Part shown: positions 1 through 12,767 of the stretch, one piece after another
Position numbering within the stretch: position 1 is the first letter of the stretch
How the letters are laid out: the number at the start of each line of letters is the position of its first letter
Source of the DNA: Pomacea canaliculata
Taxonomy: Eukaryota; Mollusca; Gastropoda; Architaenioglossa; Ampullariidae
NCBI RefSeq assembly: GCF_003073045.1
Contig: NC_037594.1
Coordinates: 24,186,927 to 24,250,926 of the forward strand
Direction of reading: 5' to 3'
DNA: 64,000 nucleotides
Notes under the pieces: generated by a model
Databases searched by the model: none
What the model saw: the letters and a program-made list of their open reading frames with translations, nothing else
Told to the model about the DNA's origin: nothing
Program-made: the position numbers and the translations under genes

Positions 1-1437
1 GCTCCATAAGGCGTTGAACCACATCATACGGTCTGTTGCTCAGTCCAGGCATGCAGCAGAAGACTTCAAAGCGCCAGACATACCCAGACTTGCTTTAGCA
101 GAGCTCGTACAATTTGATTCCCCACTTGGTGGGCTTGTCCTTCATGTAGACCTTGAAGCCTAGTCGGCCTTTCCAGGGACACAAGGCCTCATCGATGCTG
201 ATATGCTGTTCTGGCATGTACATAGTCTGGAAGGTCTGGAAGATTAATCAAATTATCTGTTTTTTTGTGTACTGCAAAAGGGGCGTGGCACTCTTGTATT
301 CTGAATTCAGTCAATTATAAATCAGATGTTCCTCATAAGGTAGTTCTTTTAAGCACTACTTATAAATGGTGTTAAGTTACATACAAGAGATATTTCATTT
401 GTTATGAAATGACAAGCAATAATAAAATAATTACACTGACAGCGAGGGTGAGGCATGTAGTTATCAACAACACTGTAATGGTTTTGGATTTTAAAAATTA
501 GAGAACTGTGTCATCCATAAAATAACAATCCGACTATAAAAGTAAATAACATCTAAAAGATAAAAACCTCAAAAAATAAGTTTTAACAACTACTTACATG
601 GTTCAAGTGGTCTATGAATGGTCTCAACTCGTGCAGAGGATCAAAGCCAGGTTGCCCTTTTGGAACTGCTAAAGAATTATCATTCAAGTGAAGAAATTTA
701 AGAATGCTCATAAACCTTTCACGCTTCATTACCTTAGGAGCAAATGTCGTTTGAAGAAATGAACGTTTTGTCCAGTAATCAGTCAATCTTGGCTTCTGCA
801 AAACACTCATATGTAAAATAATAGCAAAAAAATCATACAACTCACAAACGCGTACAGGCTTCCATGTTTTTAGAAAAGACCTAGCTGGAATATCAATTTT
901 AGATTTTTTAACCTTATCTATTACCTGCTTTGCAAATAAATTTGTTTGACTTTTAATCTTTTTTATTTGATCTTTGTTTATAAAAAGATTAAAAAAATCG
1001 ATGGGCTTACAATCTTCCCAAGGGGGAAGATTTAGTGAGTCGCTCAAACCTGGCTTTGCGAGGAAGTTTGGTCGCATTGGAAAACCACTAAGGTTTTCAC
1101 ACCACTCGTTCATGAAATCTCCCTCTAAAGATGACGGAATATCCTCAACCTCGTTGTTTTCCTCGTTATTTGACGATTCTGATGCAGGATGCTCTTGATC
1201 TGAGTCGATTTCAATATCCTCATCTTCCTCCTCGATGCATGCTACTGTCACGTGCTCGTCTGAAAAAAGATTATTAGAAGTTAGATCATCTTCATCTTCC
1301 TCTAATACTACATTTTCCTCGGAGTCTGTAGATTGGGTGTCCTCGTTGTCCCATTCTTCCACCTCCAACTCCATTTCCTCTTCTGATTCTACCGAGAACA
1401 AGTCGCACGCTTTTTGAGCAGTGTGTCGTCCCGCCAT
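1..1437 (-). pseudogene. piggyBac transposase, partial and broken
   Basis: The first true ATG is at 1437 (MAGRHTAQKACDLF), inside a longer frame that opens at a TTG. About 110 acidic, low-complexity residues follow, then a conserved N-terminal domain with PPWEDCKPIDFFNLF and YWTKRSFLQTTFAPKVM. Exon 1 ends at 598 with the donor CAT|GTAAGT. The reading resumes at 235 after TTCCAG, giving FIDHLNH then TFQTMYMPEQ. The core motif SISIDEALCPWKGR-type segment is present as ISIDEALCPWKGRLGF, whose Asp matches the first catalytic Asp of piggyBac enzymes, and MKDKPTKWGIKLYEL follows. A TAA interrupts the frame just after that block, near 90. The rest is beyond the window. It is probably inactive, although one stop could also be a sequencing error. 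Confidence 0.85.
236..597 (-). other. Intron of the piggyBac transposase gene
   Basis: The donor is GTAAGT at 597-592 and the acceptor is TTCCAG ending at 236, both read on the minus strand. The phase is conserved (CAT|ACC) and the joined sequence restores a conserved piggyBac stretch. AT-rich, with no other content seen. Confidence 0.75.
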
Positions 1438-1692
1438 TTTTCCAGTGGAAAAGAACGAGTACTCTGGGAAATTGACGATAGTCAAAACAGAGTAGCCTCC
1501 CTTTAAAAGGGAAGTAGCTGTGTGCAGAAATGTCCAAGCTATCGTAACTAATCAATTTCTTTACTAAAGAAAAGCGCTGTAAACGCCAAAAAAATTAATA
1601 ATAATAAAAATAAATAAATAAAAATAAATAAAAACACGGTGGTTTTGTGCGCCCGCCGCGTGCAAGTGGACTGTTCGCGCGGGCGGGTTTAA

Positions 1693-2064
1693 AGAATCCG
1701 TCGCGTCAACATGGAATTTAAAAACAAATTCGGTCAAGAAAATACGTTGTAGTTTATTTATATACCAAGAACAAAAACTTTTTTGTTGATGTCAACGAAT
1801 CACAGAGATCTCTAATATATATGAACATCGTAAATAACTTTTTTTTAAGACTCAGAACTTCATATTCCTAATTAATTTTTGAACACACAGTTATAAAATA
1901 ACATCCAGTTAGAAAAGTATCAAACCGTTGATACAAGTTTCTTTTATATCGACTCCAACATCGACTATGAACGACATTCAGTTACATTTAAACATTCAGT
2001 AGCAAGAACTACGAAACGTCTGTGAAAATAGCAACAAATAAATTATTACAGAAACTTAGCCTCT
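1693..2064. other. AT-rich spacer
   Basis: No gene, repeat boundary or RNA was recognised between the piggyBac end and copy A of the 5.4-kb element. Confidence 0.5.
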
Positions 2065-2569
2065 CCCCAGCAGCAAAGGAATATTGGCTACAGGTGGGAA
2101 ACATGTCTTGAGTATCCGGGGGCGCCATGTGGCAAAAATGGCGTCCGACCCATAGCGAAAGTGAAACCGGGCCGTAACAACGGGGTCATGTCGGTTTTAC
2201 CTGTGAAACAAGCGTGGACGCTTCTCTCCCCCTTGTGACCGCTAGTCAACCCTGAGGCTCATGTGGTAACGTCCCATCTTTTTTTTTTTTTATATATCCC
2301 ACTATTTATATCTTCAGATTATTGTATTTTTAGGGATTTCGGCTATCCTGATTTACATATTTCTAAATCAAGACATGCCAAAATTCCTAAAAAATACCAA
2401 TATCAAATGGATTAATAAAATTTGTGTATTTGCAATAATTATATATATATAACAAGCAGCAAAAGAGTGCACAAAAGTGCAAAATGTTATAAAAAAACAA
2501 AACAAACATGATTTGTCATTTATTTGGCGTTTATTGAGGTAAACATAAGGATAAAAAGCAAACTAAAAA

Positions 2570-2900
2570 AATTTTTTTAATATAAAATTTTTTTAAAGCA
2601 TTGTCTCATTTGTATACATAACATTTATCATTTATCAAGGTAAAAATATTATCAACAAATAATAAAAAGATAAAAATAAGTGTTAAAAATATAAAAATTT
2701 TTTAAGCTAATAAACTATAAAAATAATGTTAAAAATAAAAAATTTTTTAAAGCATTGTCTTTTGTATTACATACAATTTATCATTCATCAAGTAAAATGT
2801 GGATTCATAAATAAGGATAAAAGCAAAACTGATAACAAAATTTTAAAAATATATATAATTTTTTTTAAAAGCATTGTCTGTTTGCATACATAAAAGATGT
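2570..2900. repeat. AT-rich tandem repeat, about 120-bp unit
   Basis: Units contain an A-rich or T-rich run, the block GCATTGTCT, and a block reading CATTTATCATTTATCAAGG. About 2.5 to 3 units are visible. The matching array in copy B is at 46778-47100. Confidence 0.6.
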
Positions 2901-3567
2901 TTCCTCTTGATTATTAAGGTGCAAACATTCGTATTTTAATTATATAGTTGTAGAACGATGCAAAACCATGTATCCATTGACAAACAATTAAAATTAAATT
3001 GCAGTTTCCTTAACACTAATTACATTTCCAAACGAAAAGGTTCAAAGATCTATGACAATATATCAATGATAAGTATGAACTGAATTGCTGTCAAAAAAGA
3101 GTGATGCTTTAATAGACATTTCCGAAAAAATAATCAAAGTCATGAAATTAACTATAAAAGGTTCTAGGTTGGATTGCAGCTTATGGTATTAACTACAATC
3201 TTTTAAAACAGATTAAATTTTAAATTGCACCTTTATCGCTAAGAAAAGGAAAACCATCAAACACATGTTTGAAACACAATTTGTTCAGAATTTTAGAAGG
3301 TATAGAAAAGAACTGTAAACATATAAAATGACATTCTGGAACTTTACACAACACATCTCTTATTGGATCGGGTGAAAACTATCCTCATTGATAAATTAAT
3401 GGGTTAGAAGTAAATAATAATCACAGCACAGTTTATATAATTATATACGATCCAGATTTAGTATCTGCAGGTTTATGTACAAGAATTTTACAACTGTAAC
3501 GGTAGAAAGTTGCACAGCTTTAACTTGTTCTCCACCCCAGAACAATTAACTGACGTATAGGCTGTCT

Positions 3568-6500
3568 TCAACCCTTTCCCTTCTGCATTCTCTTGATCCT
3601 AGTGCACCAGCTAACCAAGTTGATGCATGCAAGTTCAGCATCTGTAGCTTCAGGATAACTTTTTCTTGCAGCATCTAAAATAGAACAAATATAAAGAATA
3701 TGAGGTCTGCATAAAAAAGTAATCATTAATTGTAGTTACTGACCCTAAAATTACAGAATATAATGTGAAACAAAAAGAGGTGGCAAATTATTACTGATAT
3801 GTAACAGTGCATAAAATTTAAAGCCGTTATAAACAGAAAGGAACCTACAAGTGGAACTGCATTTGAATTTCAGTTAGAATTTCTATAGAGCAGAAAAACT
3901 CTGGAAATTCGTAATTTTCAAAAACAATCCCATACATGGAAACTGTAAAGATGTCATAAAATAGTTCATTTCTTAATTCCTTTCTACACAGTGTTAAGCT
4001 TTAAAGGACTACATCACTAGAAATTGCGAAACATGTGTCCATATTTTTATTTTGGTCCAATGTAATTTCAATCACAATAAAATGAGGTAGGGACAGTTCT
4101 CCAGGCGCCTATTTATCTTTGTCCTGTCATGTTTTTTTTTTCATGACTCATGAAAATTCTTGTCTGCACCTAGCAGAGTCAAGGTTAAGTTCATAACTAA
4201 AGATAAAGAAACAATCCAACAGTACCTATTTTATGACGGCATGTATTAATGTACCGTATACACACACAACCAGACAAGTCAATCAAACAACGAGAGTTTA
4301 AATCCTTACCCTGAACTGTTGTAAATGAAGGTGGTTCTTGCAGTCCCATTGAAGTTGTAAGATCAGGCAAACCAGTTGAAATAGCACAGATAAGAATGCC
4401 CCTCATACATGCCTTTAATGTGAAGCCCGAACGCATCACCCGATGGCATTCCTGAAAACAGACAAAAATAAATACACATCATTAAAAAAAAATTTGCAGT
4501 GGGCAACATATAATACCTGTTATGACAACTAGTATTTAAAAGACACCCCCCCCCAAAAAAAAAAGACTACAATTCAGGAAGTTTCATACAACAAGCAAAG
4601 TCGGGTACAGAAAAAATTTACTATCTCTCTAATCAATGCCACCATAACAATGCCTTTATTACTTTTTAGTACTGCAAACATGTCATTAGTTTTATACAAT
4701 GGATTTTGTATGGTATGAACCTTTAAAGGGAATCAGATAAAAAGATTTGACTCCTCCGTACTAACAAATAGAATAACACATACCAAGCATGTCCTTCCTT
4801 TTATGGGTCGTCTTCATCTCTCCCTCAAGACTACTCTACATTTCTGCTGATTGTTAAGGGGAACTGGAACCCCTCTGGCAGATTTCCCGTGTCATTTGCC
4901 TTCTGTTCTTGTTCTCCATCCATGTAACATCCTTTTAAGGTTGTTGTATCATTTCATCTCTTCCAAAGAGACAGTTGTGCATCCCAACTTTCTCTAGTTT
5001 ATTCTAACCTAAGAACACAATTAGCAGAAAACATGTAAAATACTGATCTTTGCTAGCTTTGCTATAGTTCACATGCCTGGAAAATACCATTAATTTTGGT
5101 ACTCTTTACATTTGTCATATCTATTTGATATGTGATCCATATTTGTTTCAAATTTTTTCCACTATGGCAAAAGGCTTGGGATTTTCCTCTTCCAGTTTAA
5201 CTCATAAAAAGCCTGTTCATAACTCTTGGCCAAGGGTAAGAAGAAAAAAAAGCTAAAATGATTATAAACAAAATGGCTTTAAATTACCTTCCAAGGGTTA
5301 TGGGTCTTTATGCTGGCAGGCTGAAAACCAGACAATGGAATCGGAGGCGCTGGGGTGTGAAGGCAAAGGTGAAACAGTCCTTTTTTGAAAGCTGCTACTT
5401 GGGGACACCCTTGAGATGGTGCACACTAGTGCAAAGAGTATGGCAATGGTGGTGGACATTGCTGCATAACTGAATGGTCAGCATATAGTGATTCCTCGGC
5501 ATCCTTCTCTCCTTCGCTGTTAGCTGTGCATCCCTGTGTCAAATGAATACATTTGCATAAACTTTTTTCAGCTTAGTACATTTAAAACTGTCAGCTGCTG
5601 ATAGGTTGTTAACATTTTTTTAAAGAACATTTTATTGTTATTGTACAAAACTTGTTTATCACTGTATGCTATTTTACCAGAAAGAGGACACAGCCTGTGT
5701 CCTACATGATGTCCACCAAAAAAAAATTCCCTAAAATTAAGCAGAGGAAATGAAAACGACCGAAATCTAATGGAGTTATCCGTATCCTTTTGGGTTGAGT
5801 GGGAGCATTTTTGTCACACTCTCCACCTCCGACATTTTTGTCCCTTGCAGATTCAGCTAGATTCTTGGTAGTTACCTGCATGGAAATAAATATAGAAGGC
5901 AAATAAGATTTCACAAATCAAGATCAAAGTATAATAATAACACTCATAGTGCAGCATCACAACAAAAGCTACACTATCTGTGGTGGTAATGACTGTGTTC
6001 AAACAGTTCAGGTATTACTTTTTCTCCTTCCTTAAATCTGCAGCACACAATAACATAGAAATCATTTGACATTAATGGTCACATGCTTCATAAATTTTCT
6101 TTCTGCACAAGGATTATGAATATTATGAATCAAAAAGTAATTGCACTTACTTAATGACTTGTGCAGGAAACTGGAAGCATAGGACATGAGGAATCAGCTT
6201 TATAGCTCTAATTAATGAAGCTTGCATCTGGTTCAATAGATTGTAGTGGGAAGTTGCACACCCTGTGGACCACTTTCATCTTAAAATGCCAGCAGCCAGC
6301 TATCTAGAATAACAGTAAAATAAATTATTGACCATTATGCAGTTATTATGATTTGTGTTGAAAAGACCATTAAGTTGTCTGAAATGATACTTCCAGTCAC
6401 AATCAGTTGTCAATGGCTATCTATATAAGTTTTTTTTTTGGTTCACCACTGGGAACACAATCCTTATGCTGTCTTCTTGACAAATATTCTTAATTAGCTG

Positions 6501-7066
6501 CTGCAGTGGAAGTTTGGTGTTTGAAAAAGTCGTTTAAGCTAGCCTAAAAAGTTATAAATTGAGAGGCAGAGTTAAGAGTCCAAAGGACCAAATCTGTCAA
6601 CATTATCTCAGCAATATGTGACAAAGCAAGTAAATTTTACACCAAAATCCTTTACCATACAAACTGCTTCTTGAACAAATAAACATGAAAGGTTATGAGC
6701 CTAATAATCAGCATAGTTCACACCACAGCCAGGACTTGCAAGACAAAAAAAAACCAAACCCACAATAATAAGAGAAAAAATATTATACTCTGCCCGAAGA
6801 AACCTGGCATTTTAACGCTATCGTACCAGTAAACGACGGAACTGTCGAAGCTCTGTTACGTTCCACTTTCGTAATCGCAATTTGAGGAAATTCTGACAGC
6901 TCCAAATTCTCTCCATTGCTAACGGCTAAAGAATTATCAAATGCAAGCGTTCAGAACTGCTGAGCACGATTTCTACCTCTGTCTGGAAAACTTGTGCATT
7001 TATTGCGTTAATGTGTACTCTTAATTTTTTTCTCTTAGAATGATATTCTGCATTAAATTTGGACAT
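3568..7066 (-). pseudogene. Spliced gene of unknown function inside copy A
   Basis: Several exons can be traced because the same blocks recur in copy B. They are: a basic N-terminus from ATG 7066 (MSKFNAEYHSKRKKLRV); a block near 6790-6900 with SEFPQIAITKVERNRAS; a block near 5760-5890 with TQPKRIRITP; a block near 5310-5535 with EGEKDAEESLYADHSVM; a charged, probably helical block near 4800-4980; a clean exon at 4310-4451 starting ECHRVMRSGFTLKACMRG; and a last exon at 3568-3674 starting DAARKSYPEATDAELACI and ending in TGA. The last two exons have canonical splice sites and matching phase. Blocks in the middle carry frameshifts. The layout (basic start, helical middle, small C-terminal domain) suggests a DNA-binding accessory protein, perhaps BEN-like at the end. 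I do not recognise the family. Confidence 0.5.
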
Positions 7067-7489
7067 TTCTGTAGTTAAAATCTCAATAACTATGTTAATA
7101 TAGAGTATAAAAATTATACGTACTGTTATCGAAGCGTCGAACACATGTATCAGTATAGAAATTGACCGCTTGAGAAGCTTTTCTGTTGGGAAAAGTGTAG
7201 ACTCACACATTTGAAAATGGCGGCTTTGCCTGCACGCATGTGGTCGTATGTAGCACGCCATGGCGAAGAGTCATTGCCATTGTTAGGGGTCACGACCCTA
7301 TATGTGGGCATGATCTCCCGCACTCTGGTTTCGCCTCGGCGAGCGTGGAACTTGGCTTATGTGCGCATGCGCTGACAGCGCCATGCCCCACGAGTCAAGC
7401 ATTGCGATAGATTGACCCCCTGTATCACAGTCGGATCAAGACAAACTTGGTGGACCCCTTGAGCTTATGGTTTCCGATGCTGCTAGGGT

Positions 7490-10319
7490 GGTTGTCTTTC
7501 ATGTCTTTCTTGTTATTTTTGCACCGAGCTCGGCACCAGGTGCTCTTCGGCAAGAACATAAACTTGACAATAAACCCTCCTTGACAGTTTAGAGCCATCC
7601 GGCCTGTTCATTTTTTTCTAGTTTTTTTTAATATTTTTTGTTTTTGTTTGTGACTCATTTCGCGTTTTTAACATCTTACAATAAGGCCTTCATTACTGAA
7701 AAGTTGCCGTTAGCTCGCTGTTGACGTCACGTTCAAGGCAAATAAATAATAATTAAATAAGTAAATAAATAACCTTACATTCTGATGACCACGGAAGGAT
7801 AGACGACTTCTATCTTTACGTCTTCTCGGAATTCCGAAACTGTAGATCATGTGGACAAGGGATTGTGGTTAATCTCCCGACCCCTGGTTCATTTCTAGAA
7901 CATTAGTTTTAAAAAAAAAATCACTAGAAAGTTTATCTTGCGAGAACAGAACAGGGGGAATTCGAGGAATGTTAGGGAAATCAATTGATACGCATGCTCA
8001 AATGGAGGACATGGCGGCTGCACCATCGAGTTCCACGTTCATGACGGCTGACTCACACGTCCTCGGACAGCAATCCTCGTCTCCACATGCAAATCCGTGC
8101 CTAACCTGAGCAGATGCCACAATAAAGTGCTGTCGGAATGGCAGATGCTCCCCTGAGGGGCCGACAAGCTAGTTCATCAGCGCCGTGGGCGTAGAGTCTG
8201 TTTTGGCACAAAAACCTTTGGCATCGCATTGGGAAGGGGAAGCAAAAGGGACTGAGTGGGGGTGGCGGGGGACCGGATCGAGGCCAAAGAACTGCCGACA
8301 GCCTTCATTTGTAACCTGTAGAAGAACGCAGTGTCATTAATGAGCCAGTATTGTCCTGACACCGTTATTGCCGGCCAGAAATGGCGGCTGGTCTCTCCCT
8401 GCAAATTAGCATCGTCCTCAGACAAGTGCGTCGTCAGTCGTGGTCACTGCCTCGCAAAGGTGGGTGGAGCCGGGTGGGTGTTGTTATTATGATCTTGGGA
8501 AAGTTGAGGTTGAGGCGTAAGGTGAGCTGATGGACCACAATCAACAATTAACGACTTTGACAAGCTGTAGTAACGACATTTTGATGGCAAAATAAAGGTT
8601 AAAAGGTTAATCAACGGCAAAACTAATGGCCCTATTACTGAAGTAATTAAAGACGGTCATGTGGCTTTGTTATAGCTTTGTTGAGATTTGTTAATTAGAC
8701 TGTTATGCTCTGTCTTCGTCATCAAGCGGCAGTTAGGACTCGATGTGCCATGATGATGTCGGGTTAATCAAAAAGCAATATTACCCAGATCACCAGAAGA
8801 CTGACCTCAGCCTAAGTGGTAACTAAAAGTGAAAAAAAGAATGTTTATTCACAGAAAGAAACCCTCCGGGTGGTACATTTGTTGCAGATGAAAATTGTTA
8901 CCACGTTTCCTTTTCTTCCCCGCCTCACTCACTCCACGCTTTACATACACACTTCTAAGGTGGTAATTTGTGCCATTTGTTGCATGATTTTGTCGACTAG
9001 TGATCTCATCCTAGCGACTGTTTATGTCAACACGTGGCAACCCAGCATCGCAGCTCTGTGCCGCAACTGTCTGTCGCCAGGAAAGATACATCAATGTTCC
9101 GGAACCATGTCGGCTGACCCAAGGGCATTGTAATGTTGTCCCTTTGTTGTTGTTTTATTACACTTTTTATTGTTTTAGATCAAAAGAGATTCAAAGAGTA
9201 GTTAGTTCTTGTTATCAGATCTTCTCTACAGGCGCGCTTGTTTATCCTGCGGAGTGGTTGTAAACACAGAGCGCCACCCACCCGGGGTGTGCTATATTGC
9301 CCAAAGCAAAGTCGAGTTCTTGTGGTCATTTCCTCACAAACCTTTCATGCCATTCTCCATGATATTTCTGATGCTATGGGGAAAATGTTTTCAGTTATCC
9401 ATCCCAACACTTTCAGTAGTACTGTTCGTCATATAATGTGAGCAAAGTGTTGTGCATTAGTAAAAAGTATACCCCTTTCAGGAGGCAGAACAGAAATTTG
9501 TCCATAAACCACTTATGACGCACTTAGAAGACTTAAAGCAAACCGATTCCTGTCACTATAGACTTCACCGATTTACTGGATTGCCATTAGTTGGAGTGTT
9601 TCTGTCTAGGTGCCTTGCTGAGTTGTTTACTTGCCTTCATAAAGACAATTTCTTCCGAAAGCAAACGTTCCCTTCTCTGCTCCTGCTGTTTGCCAGTTAT
9701 CTTCAACACCAGACTGGCTCTGATACAGTGCTTGTCACTATTACTTTTCGCAGCTTGACAACCTTTTAGCTGATTGTTCCACAGATTCCACAATGTCCAC
9801 CCTGATGTGCTCCTGGTATTTTCTAGCTCATGTGTGAAGTGTCTGCTTTTCTCACATTGGTGTAACGTGCGAACGTTCCCCGTTCCATGTCTCTCGGATC
9901 GAGGGGTGTTTGATGATGTCTGGGTCTTTTTCGAACTAATCGCGTTTTTTGTCAAAAATTGTCATGTCCTGTTCGCTGTCTATGATGAATTGCGGATCGA
10001 CTGACCTTTGCACTCGCGGTGTTCTCTGAATGTGAAATGCCTGTGTATTGACATCACACAATGTACAGATAGACATGCACCATTGGGGATGCTAAGTGTG
10101 TCTGTGTGGCCGTCTTCTGGATGACATCTAAAATCACGGATACTAGGCTAGTTCTCGTCACGTGTAACGGGGTGGAAAGCAAAATGGACTTGGTGTCAGT
10201 ATTTCGTCTGGTGTAAAACTCAGGGTGACTAACATGATCACCGAGGCCACGTGAACAGTCCTGGCGAACTGCCAGGCTCCTGGTTGGTGATGTGTGCATC
10301 ATGCTACCGAGTTCACGTT
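7490..10319. other. Intergenic, nothing recognised
   Basis: Open frames here are short, lack recognisable domains and are not supported by splice patterns. The 3' part, from about 9300, may be the decayed upstream part of the LINE that follows, but I could not identify an endonuclease motif. Confidence 0.4.
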
Positions 10320-11120
10320 CTCCTGGCATACTTTCTTCGTTCTACATTTTTCAGGGCAAGGTCTAAAAAAATCAGACATTATCTTATTTCTCTTCCCATA
10401 CCTACTGCAAAGGCAGCCGACAGGTTTGATGGCACTCAAGTAAGTTCTTTCAAACCTAATTCGGTTGAGTATGTTATATACTAGCGCTGCAAGTATTTAA
10501 CAAATCCTGTGAAGAGAATCCTGATCCTTCTAGGCTTTTCTTCCAGTATCTAGACCTTCTACTAACAATGTCTACATTAAATTACTTTTTTTCGTCTGCT
10601 TCAAACTTGCACTAATAGAAATCCTTCTAAAGAAAGTCAGCCTGAATTCTGGTGTTTCAAAAATCTATAGACTGGAGCATCATCTCTCATTTCATGGGTT
10701 ACCCGGATGGTAATGATGATCTTGTCTTACCACGAAGCCTGTCATCAGTCGCACTCACACGGATTCAGCCTTTTTGAATGCATCTGACCATGGGGATGTC
10801 TCATTACTCTCTTCTAGACTTGTCTGCGACAATCGATGTCATCGACCATTGATATTATGCTAATGACTTTCATCGACTTTGGAAGAAAGTCACAACCATT
10901 GTGCTCAGTAGGTTTGAATCATCCCTTTCCGAATGTACACAGTCAGTAGCTCTTGATTCACAGCAACAGGAAAGTGTTCCTTCGCTGTTCTGTCTTGCCC
11001 TTCATTGACTTACTCGGGACACGTGACTGGCTTCCATCAGGGCACCCATACAATGTAAAGTGACTCCCTTTTTTCCGTGAATGAACTGTTGCAGTTTTTC
11101 TGTTATATCTACTCTTATTC
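10320..11120 (+). mobile_element. Decayed LINE reverse-transcriptase fragment, CR1/L2-like
   Basis: Pieces of a non-LTR reverse transcriptase appear in order on the plus strand in different frames. They are: a segment ending FDGTQVSSFKPNSVEYV near 10420-10470; KSCELNPDPSRLFFQYLDLL near 10505-10565; a DHGDVSLL-like segment near 10785; LLDLSATIDVIDH near 10815-10855; and a segment similar to SWFKSYLSGRSQSV near 10905-10960 (RFESSLSECTQSVALDS). These match the CR1/L2/Rex1 pattern in which LLDLSAAFDTIDH is the palm motif with a catalytic Asp. The FADD-box region is not recovered. There are many frameshifts, so it is an old copy. Confidence 0.7.
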
Positions 11121-11449
11121 GCCACTATAAATCATCAAGGTGCTGATATCTCAGGACGCGACGCCTTGTGCGCGATAACCTGTAGCTAAACCTATACGCA
11201 ATATAAGAATTATTTTTTTAAGCATCCAGGAATCTATCATCGCAGCCTATAGTCGCCATTCTTTGTTTAACGCTGAAATATTTGAATGAAGTGATGTTTA
11301 TCAATCTGCGTGTGCACAAGAAAATAATATACAGAATATCAAAGTATCCCTGCTAGACAACAAGCCTTTTTAATATATTTTATTCGTGTTTAAGCTGCTT
11401 AAGGGGGGATTCGCCCCCCTAAATCACCACATCCCCTTTATATTTGTAC

Positions 11450-11492
11450 TCTCGCTCCCTCTCTCTCTCTCTCACTCACTCACACACACAGA
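11450..11492. repeat. (CT)n-(CA)n microsatellite
   Basis: A CTCTCTCT run leads into CACTCACT and then CACACACA. Simple-sequence DNA with no coding value. Confidence 0.85.
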
Positions 11493-12731
11493 GTCTGTCA
11501 ATCTTTCCTTAACGCCAGAAAATATTTGTTCTACAGAAAGAAAACATGTTTATCATCTGTAGATGTCCTGTCCATGTGCATGGAACAAGATAAATTAGTG
11601 GGATCCCTTTGGTAAAAATGTTAGTTTTCGTAATATTTCTCCTCTTTTCTCGTTTCGTTGGCTTTTTGGTAGGGAGGTAATTACATCCCAGGATGATCTC
11701 TCCTGACCCGGACCCAGACGTAAAGGTTAAGGCAGCACAAAGCCCAGAGGATAATCAGATCACAAGTAACTATATGTCGCCTTACCCTCTGGCTTTCCTG
11801 CCAGACAAAACAGAAGGTCACTAATAGAGACTGACAGCAAAAACCCTAAATACTCTTCTAACAGGCTTTGAGGTCGCCAAGGAAACAGTCCAAGGCGTTG
11901 GAGGCTGTTAGAGGGCAAAGGTCGGCAAAAATCTTTTGGTGGACAATTTCTGCCACACACATATTGTTTTCATTGGTTGTACGTCCTTCTCTACCTTAAA
12001 CAATCCTGTGTCCCATTTTATTTTCGAAAAGGTTTCCATGGATGAAATTATTAATAAAAAGCTTGTAGAGAATATTTGTGAAAGGCAGAGTTAACGATAG
12101 TCTGCTTTTTTGGACACAAATAAGGATTTCCCTCATTTTGTTTTCATCAAAGTTTCATTAATCCTAGCGCTGGTTCGCCCTCACAAAGTACACAAGTGCT
12201 GAGATTAACAAACTGCAAATAAGTTATCTCAGTTTTATTTTTACCTTTTTCATGTTGATCTCATATTTAGAACCCTGTGTGGTGGGAGGGAGCTGCTAGG
12301 GGAAGGACTAGAGTCCAGTCACCAGACACTGAAACTGCCTCCCTCTCACGTTCAACATAGATTCAGGAGGAAGGGGAACTACTCTGTTCAGTTACTCATA
12401 TTTCTCTTTCACTTGTATTCTCCCTTAGATGTTTCAGCGAAACCATTCGTGGTGATCGCCTAGTGCCAGCCTGACTCCCATCAGACCTTTCGTGAGAATT
12501 TTACGTTTTAATGATCGGGAAAACAAGCTAAATCATTTGAAGGTATCTTTAAATTTTGAAATGCCGGTCCCAGACAAACTGTATATTTTTAAGACAAGGA
12601 TACGACATCGACATATAAATATAAAAACTCCATTTGATTTTCATATATAAGCAAACTGTCCTGGTACCGTAAAGCTTTACTCCTGTTTCAGGTCGTTCCA
12701 CAAAGTTAATGCACAGACACGTCCACAAGGA

Positions 12732-12767
<36 letters not shown>

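Larger units (their letters stand above)
1..1692 (-). mobile_element. piggyBac-family DNA transposon, 5' part, cut by window edge
   Basis: The segment carries the N-terminal half and the first part of the catalytic core of a piggyBac transposase on the minus strand. The likely 5' terminus is at the TTAA at 1689-1692: read on the minus strand it is followed directly by a GC-rich ACCCGCCCGCGCG stretch, which fits the TTAA target and CCC-starting ends of this superfamily. An inner GC-rich block near 1645-1665 may be a sub-terminal repeat. The 3' part lies outside the window, so the second TTAA cannot be tested. Assignment to piggyBac is firm from the protein; the exact end is inference. Confidence 0.8.
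2065..7489 (-). mobile_element. Copy A of an unclassified 5.4-kb TIR element
   Basis: This interval is repeated in reverse orientation at 42170-47554, with high identity along its whole length. Where the two copies stop matching, both expose the same short inverted ends: CCCCAGCAGC at 2065 and, read inward from the other side, CCCTAGCAGC at about 7488. The interior holds exons of one intron-containing gene (see next entry) and an AT-rich part with a roughly 120-bp tandem repeat. I see no recognisable transposase. Flanks of this copy do not show the TA that flanks copy B, so its target duplication is lost or the end is off by a few bases. The superfamily is not assigned; a two-base TA target would fit Tc1/mariner-like or ISL2EU-like elements, but that is only a guess. 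Confidence 0.75.

Noticed and set aside
6926-7261. 111-residue frame starting MACYIRPHACRQ, repeated at 42389, considered as a THAP finger
   Set aside because: The Cys/His spacing does not fit a THAP or other zinc finger. The shorter product from ATG 7066, which has matching downstream blocks in both copies, explains the conservation better.
9587-9955. 122-residue basic minus-strand frame
   Set aside because: It has no recognisable domain and lies in a region that may be the decayed upstream part of a LINE on the other strand.
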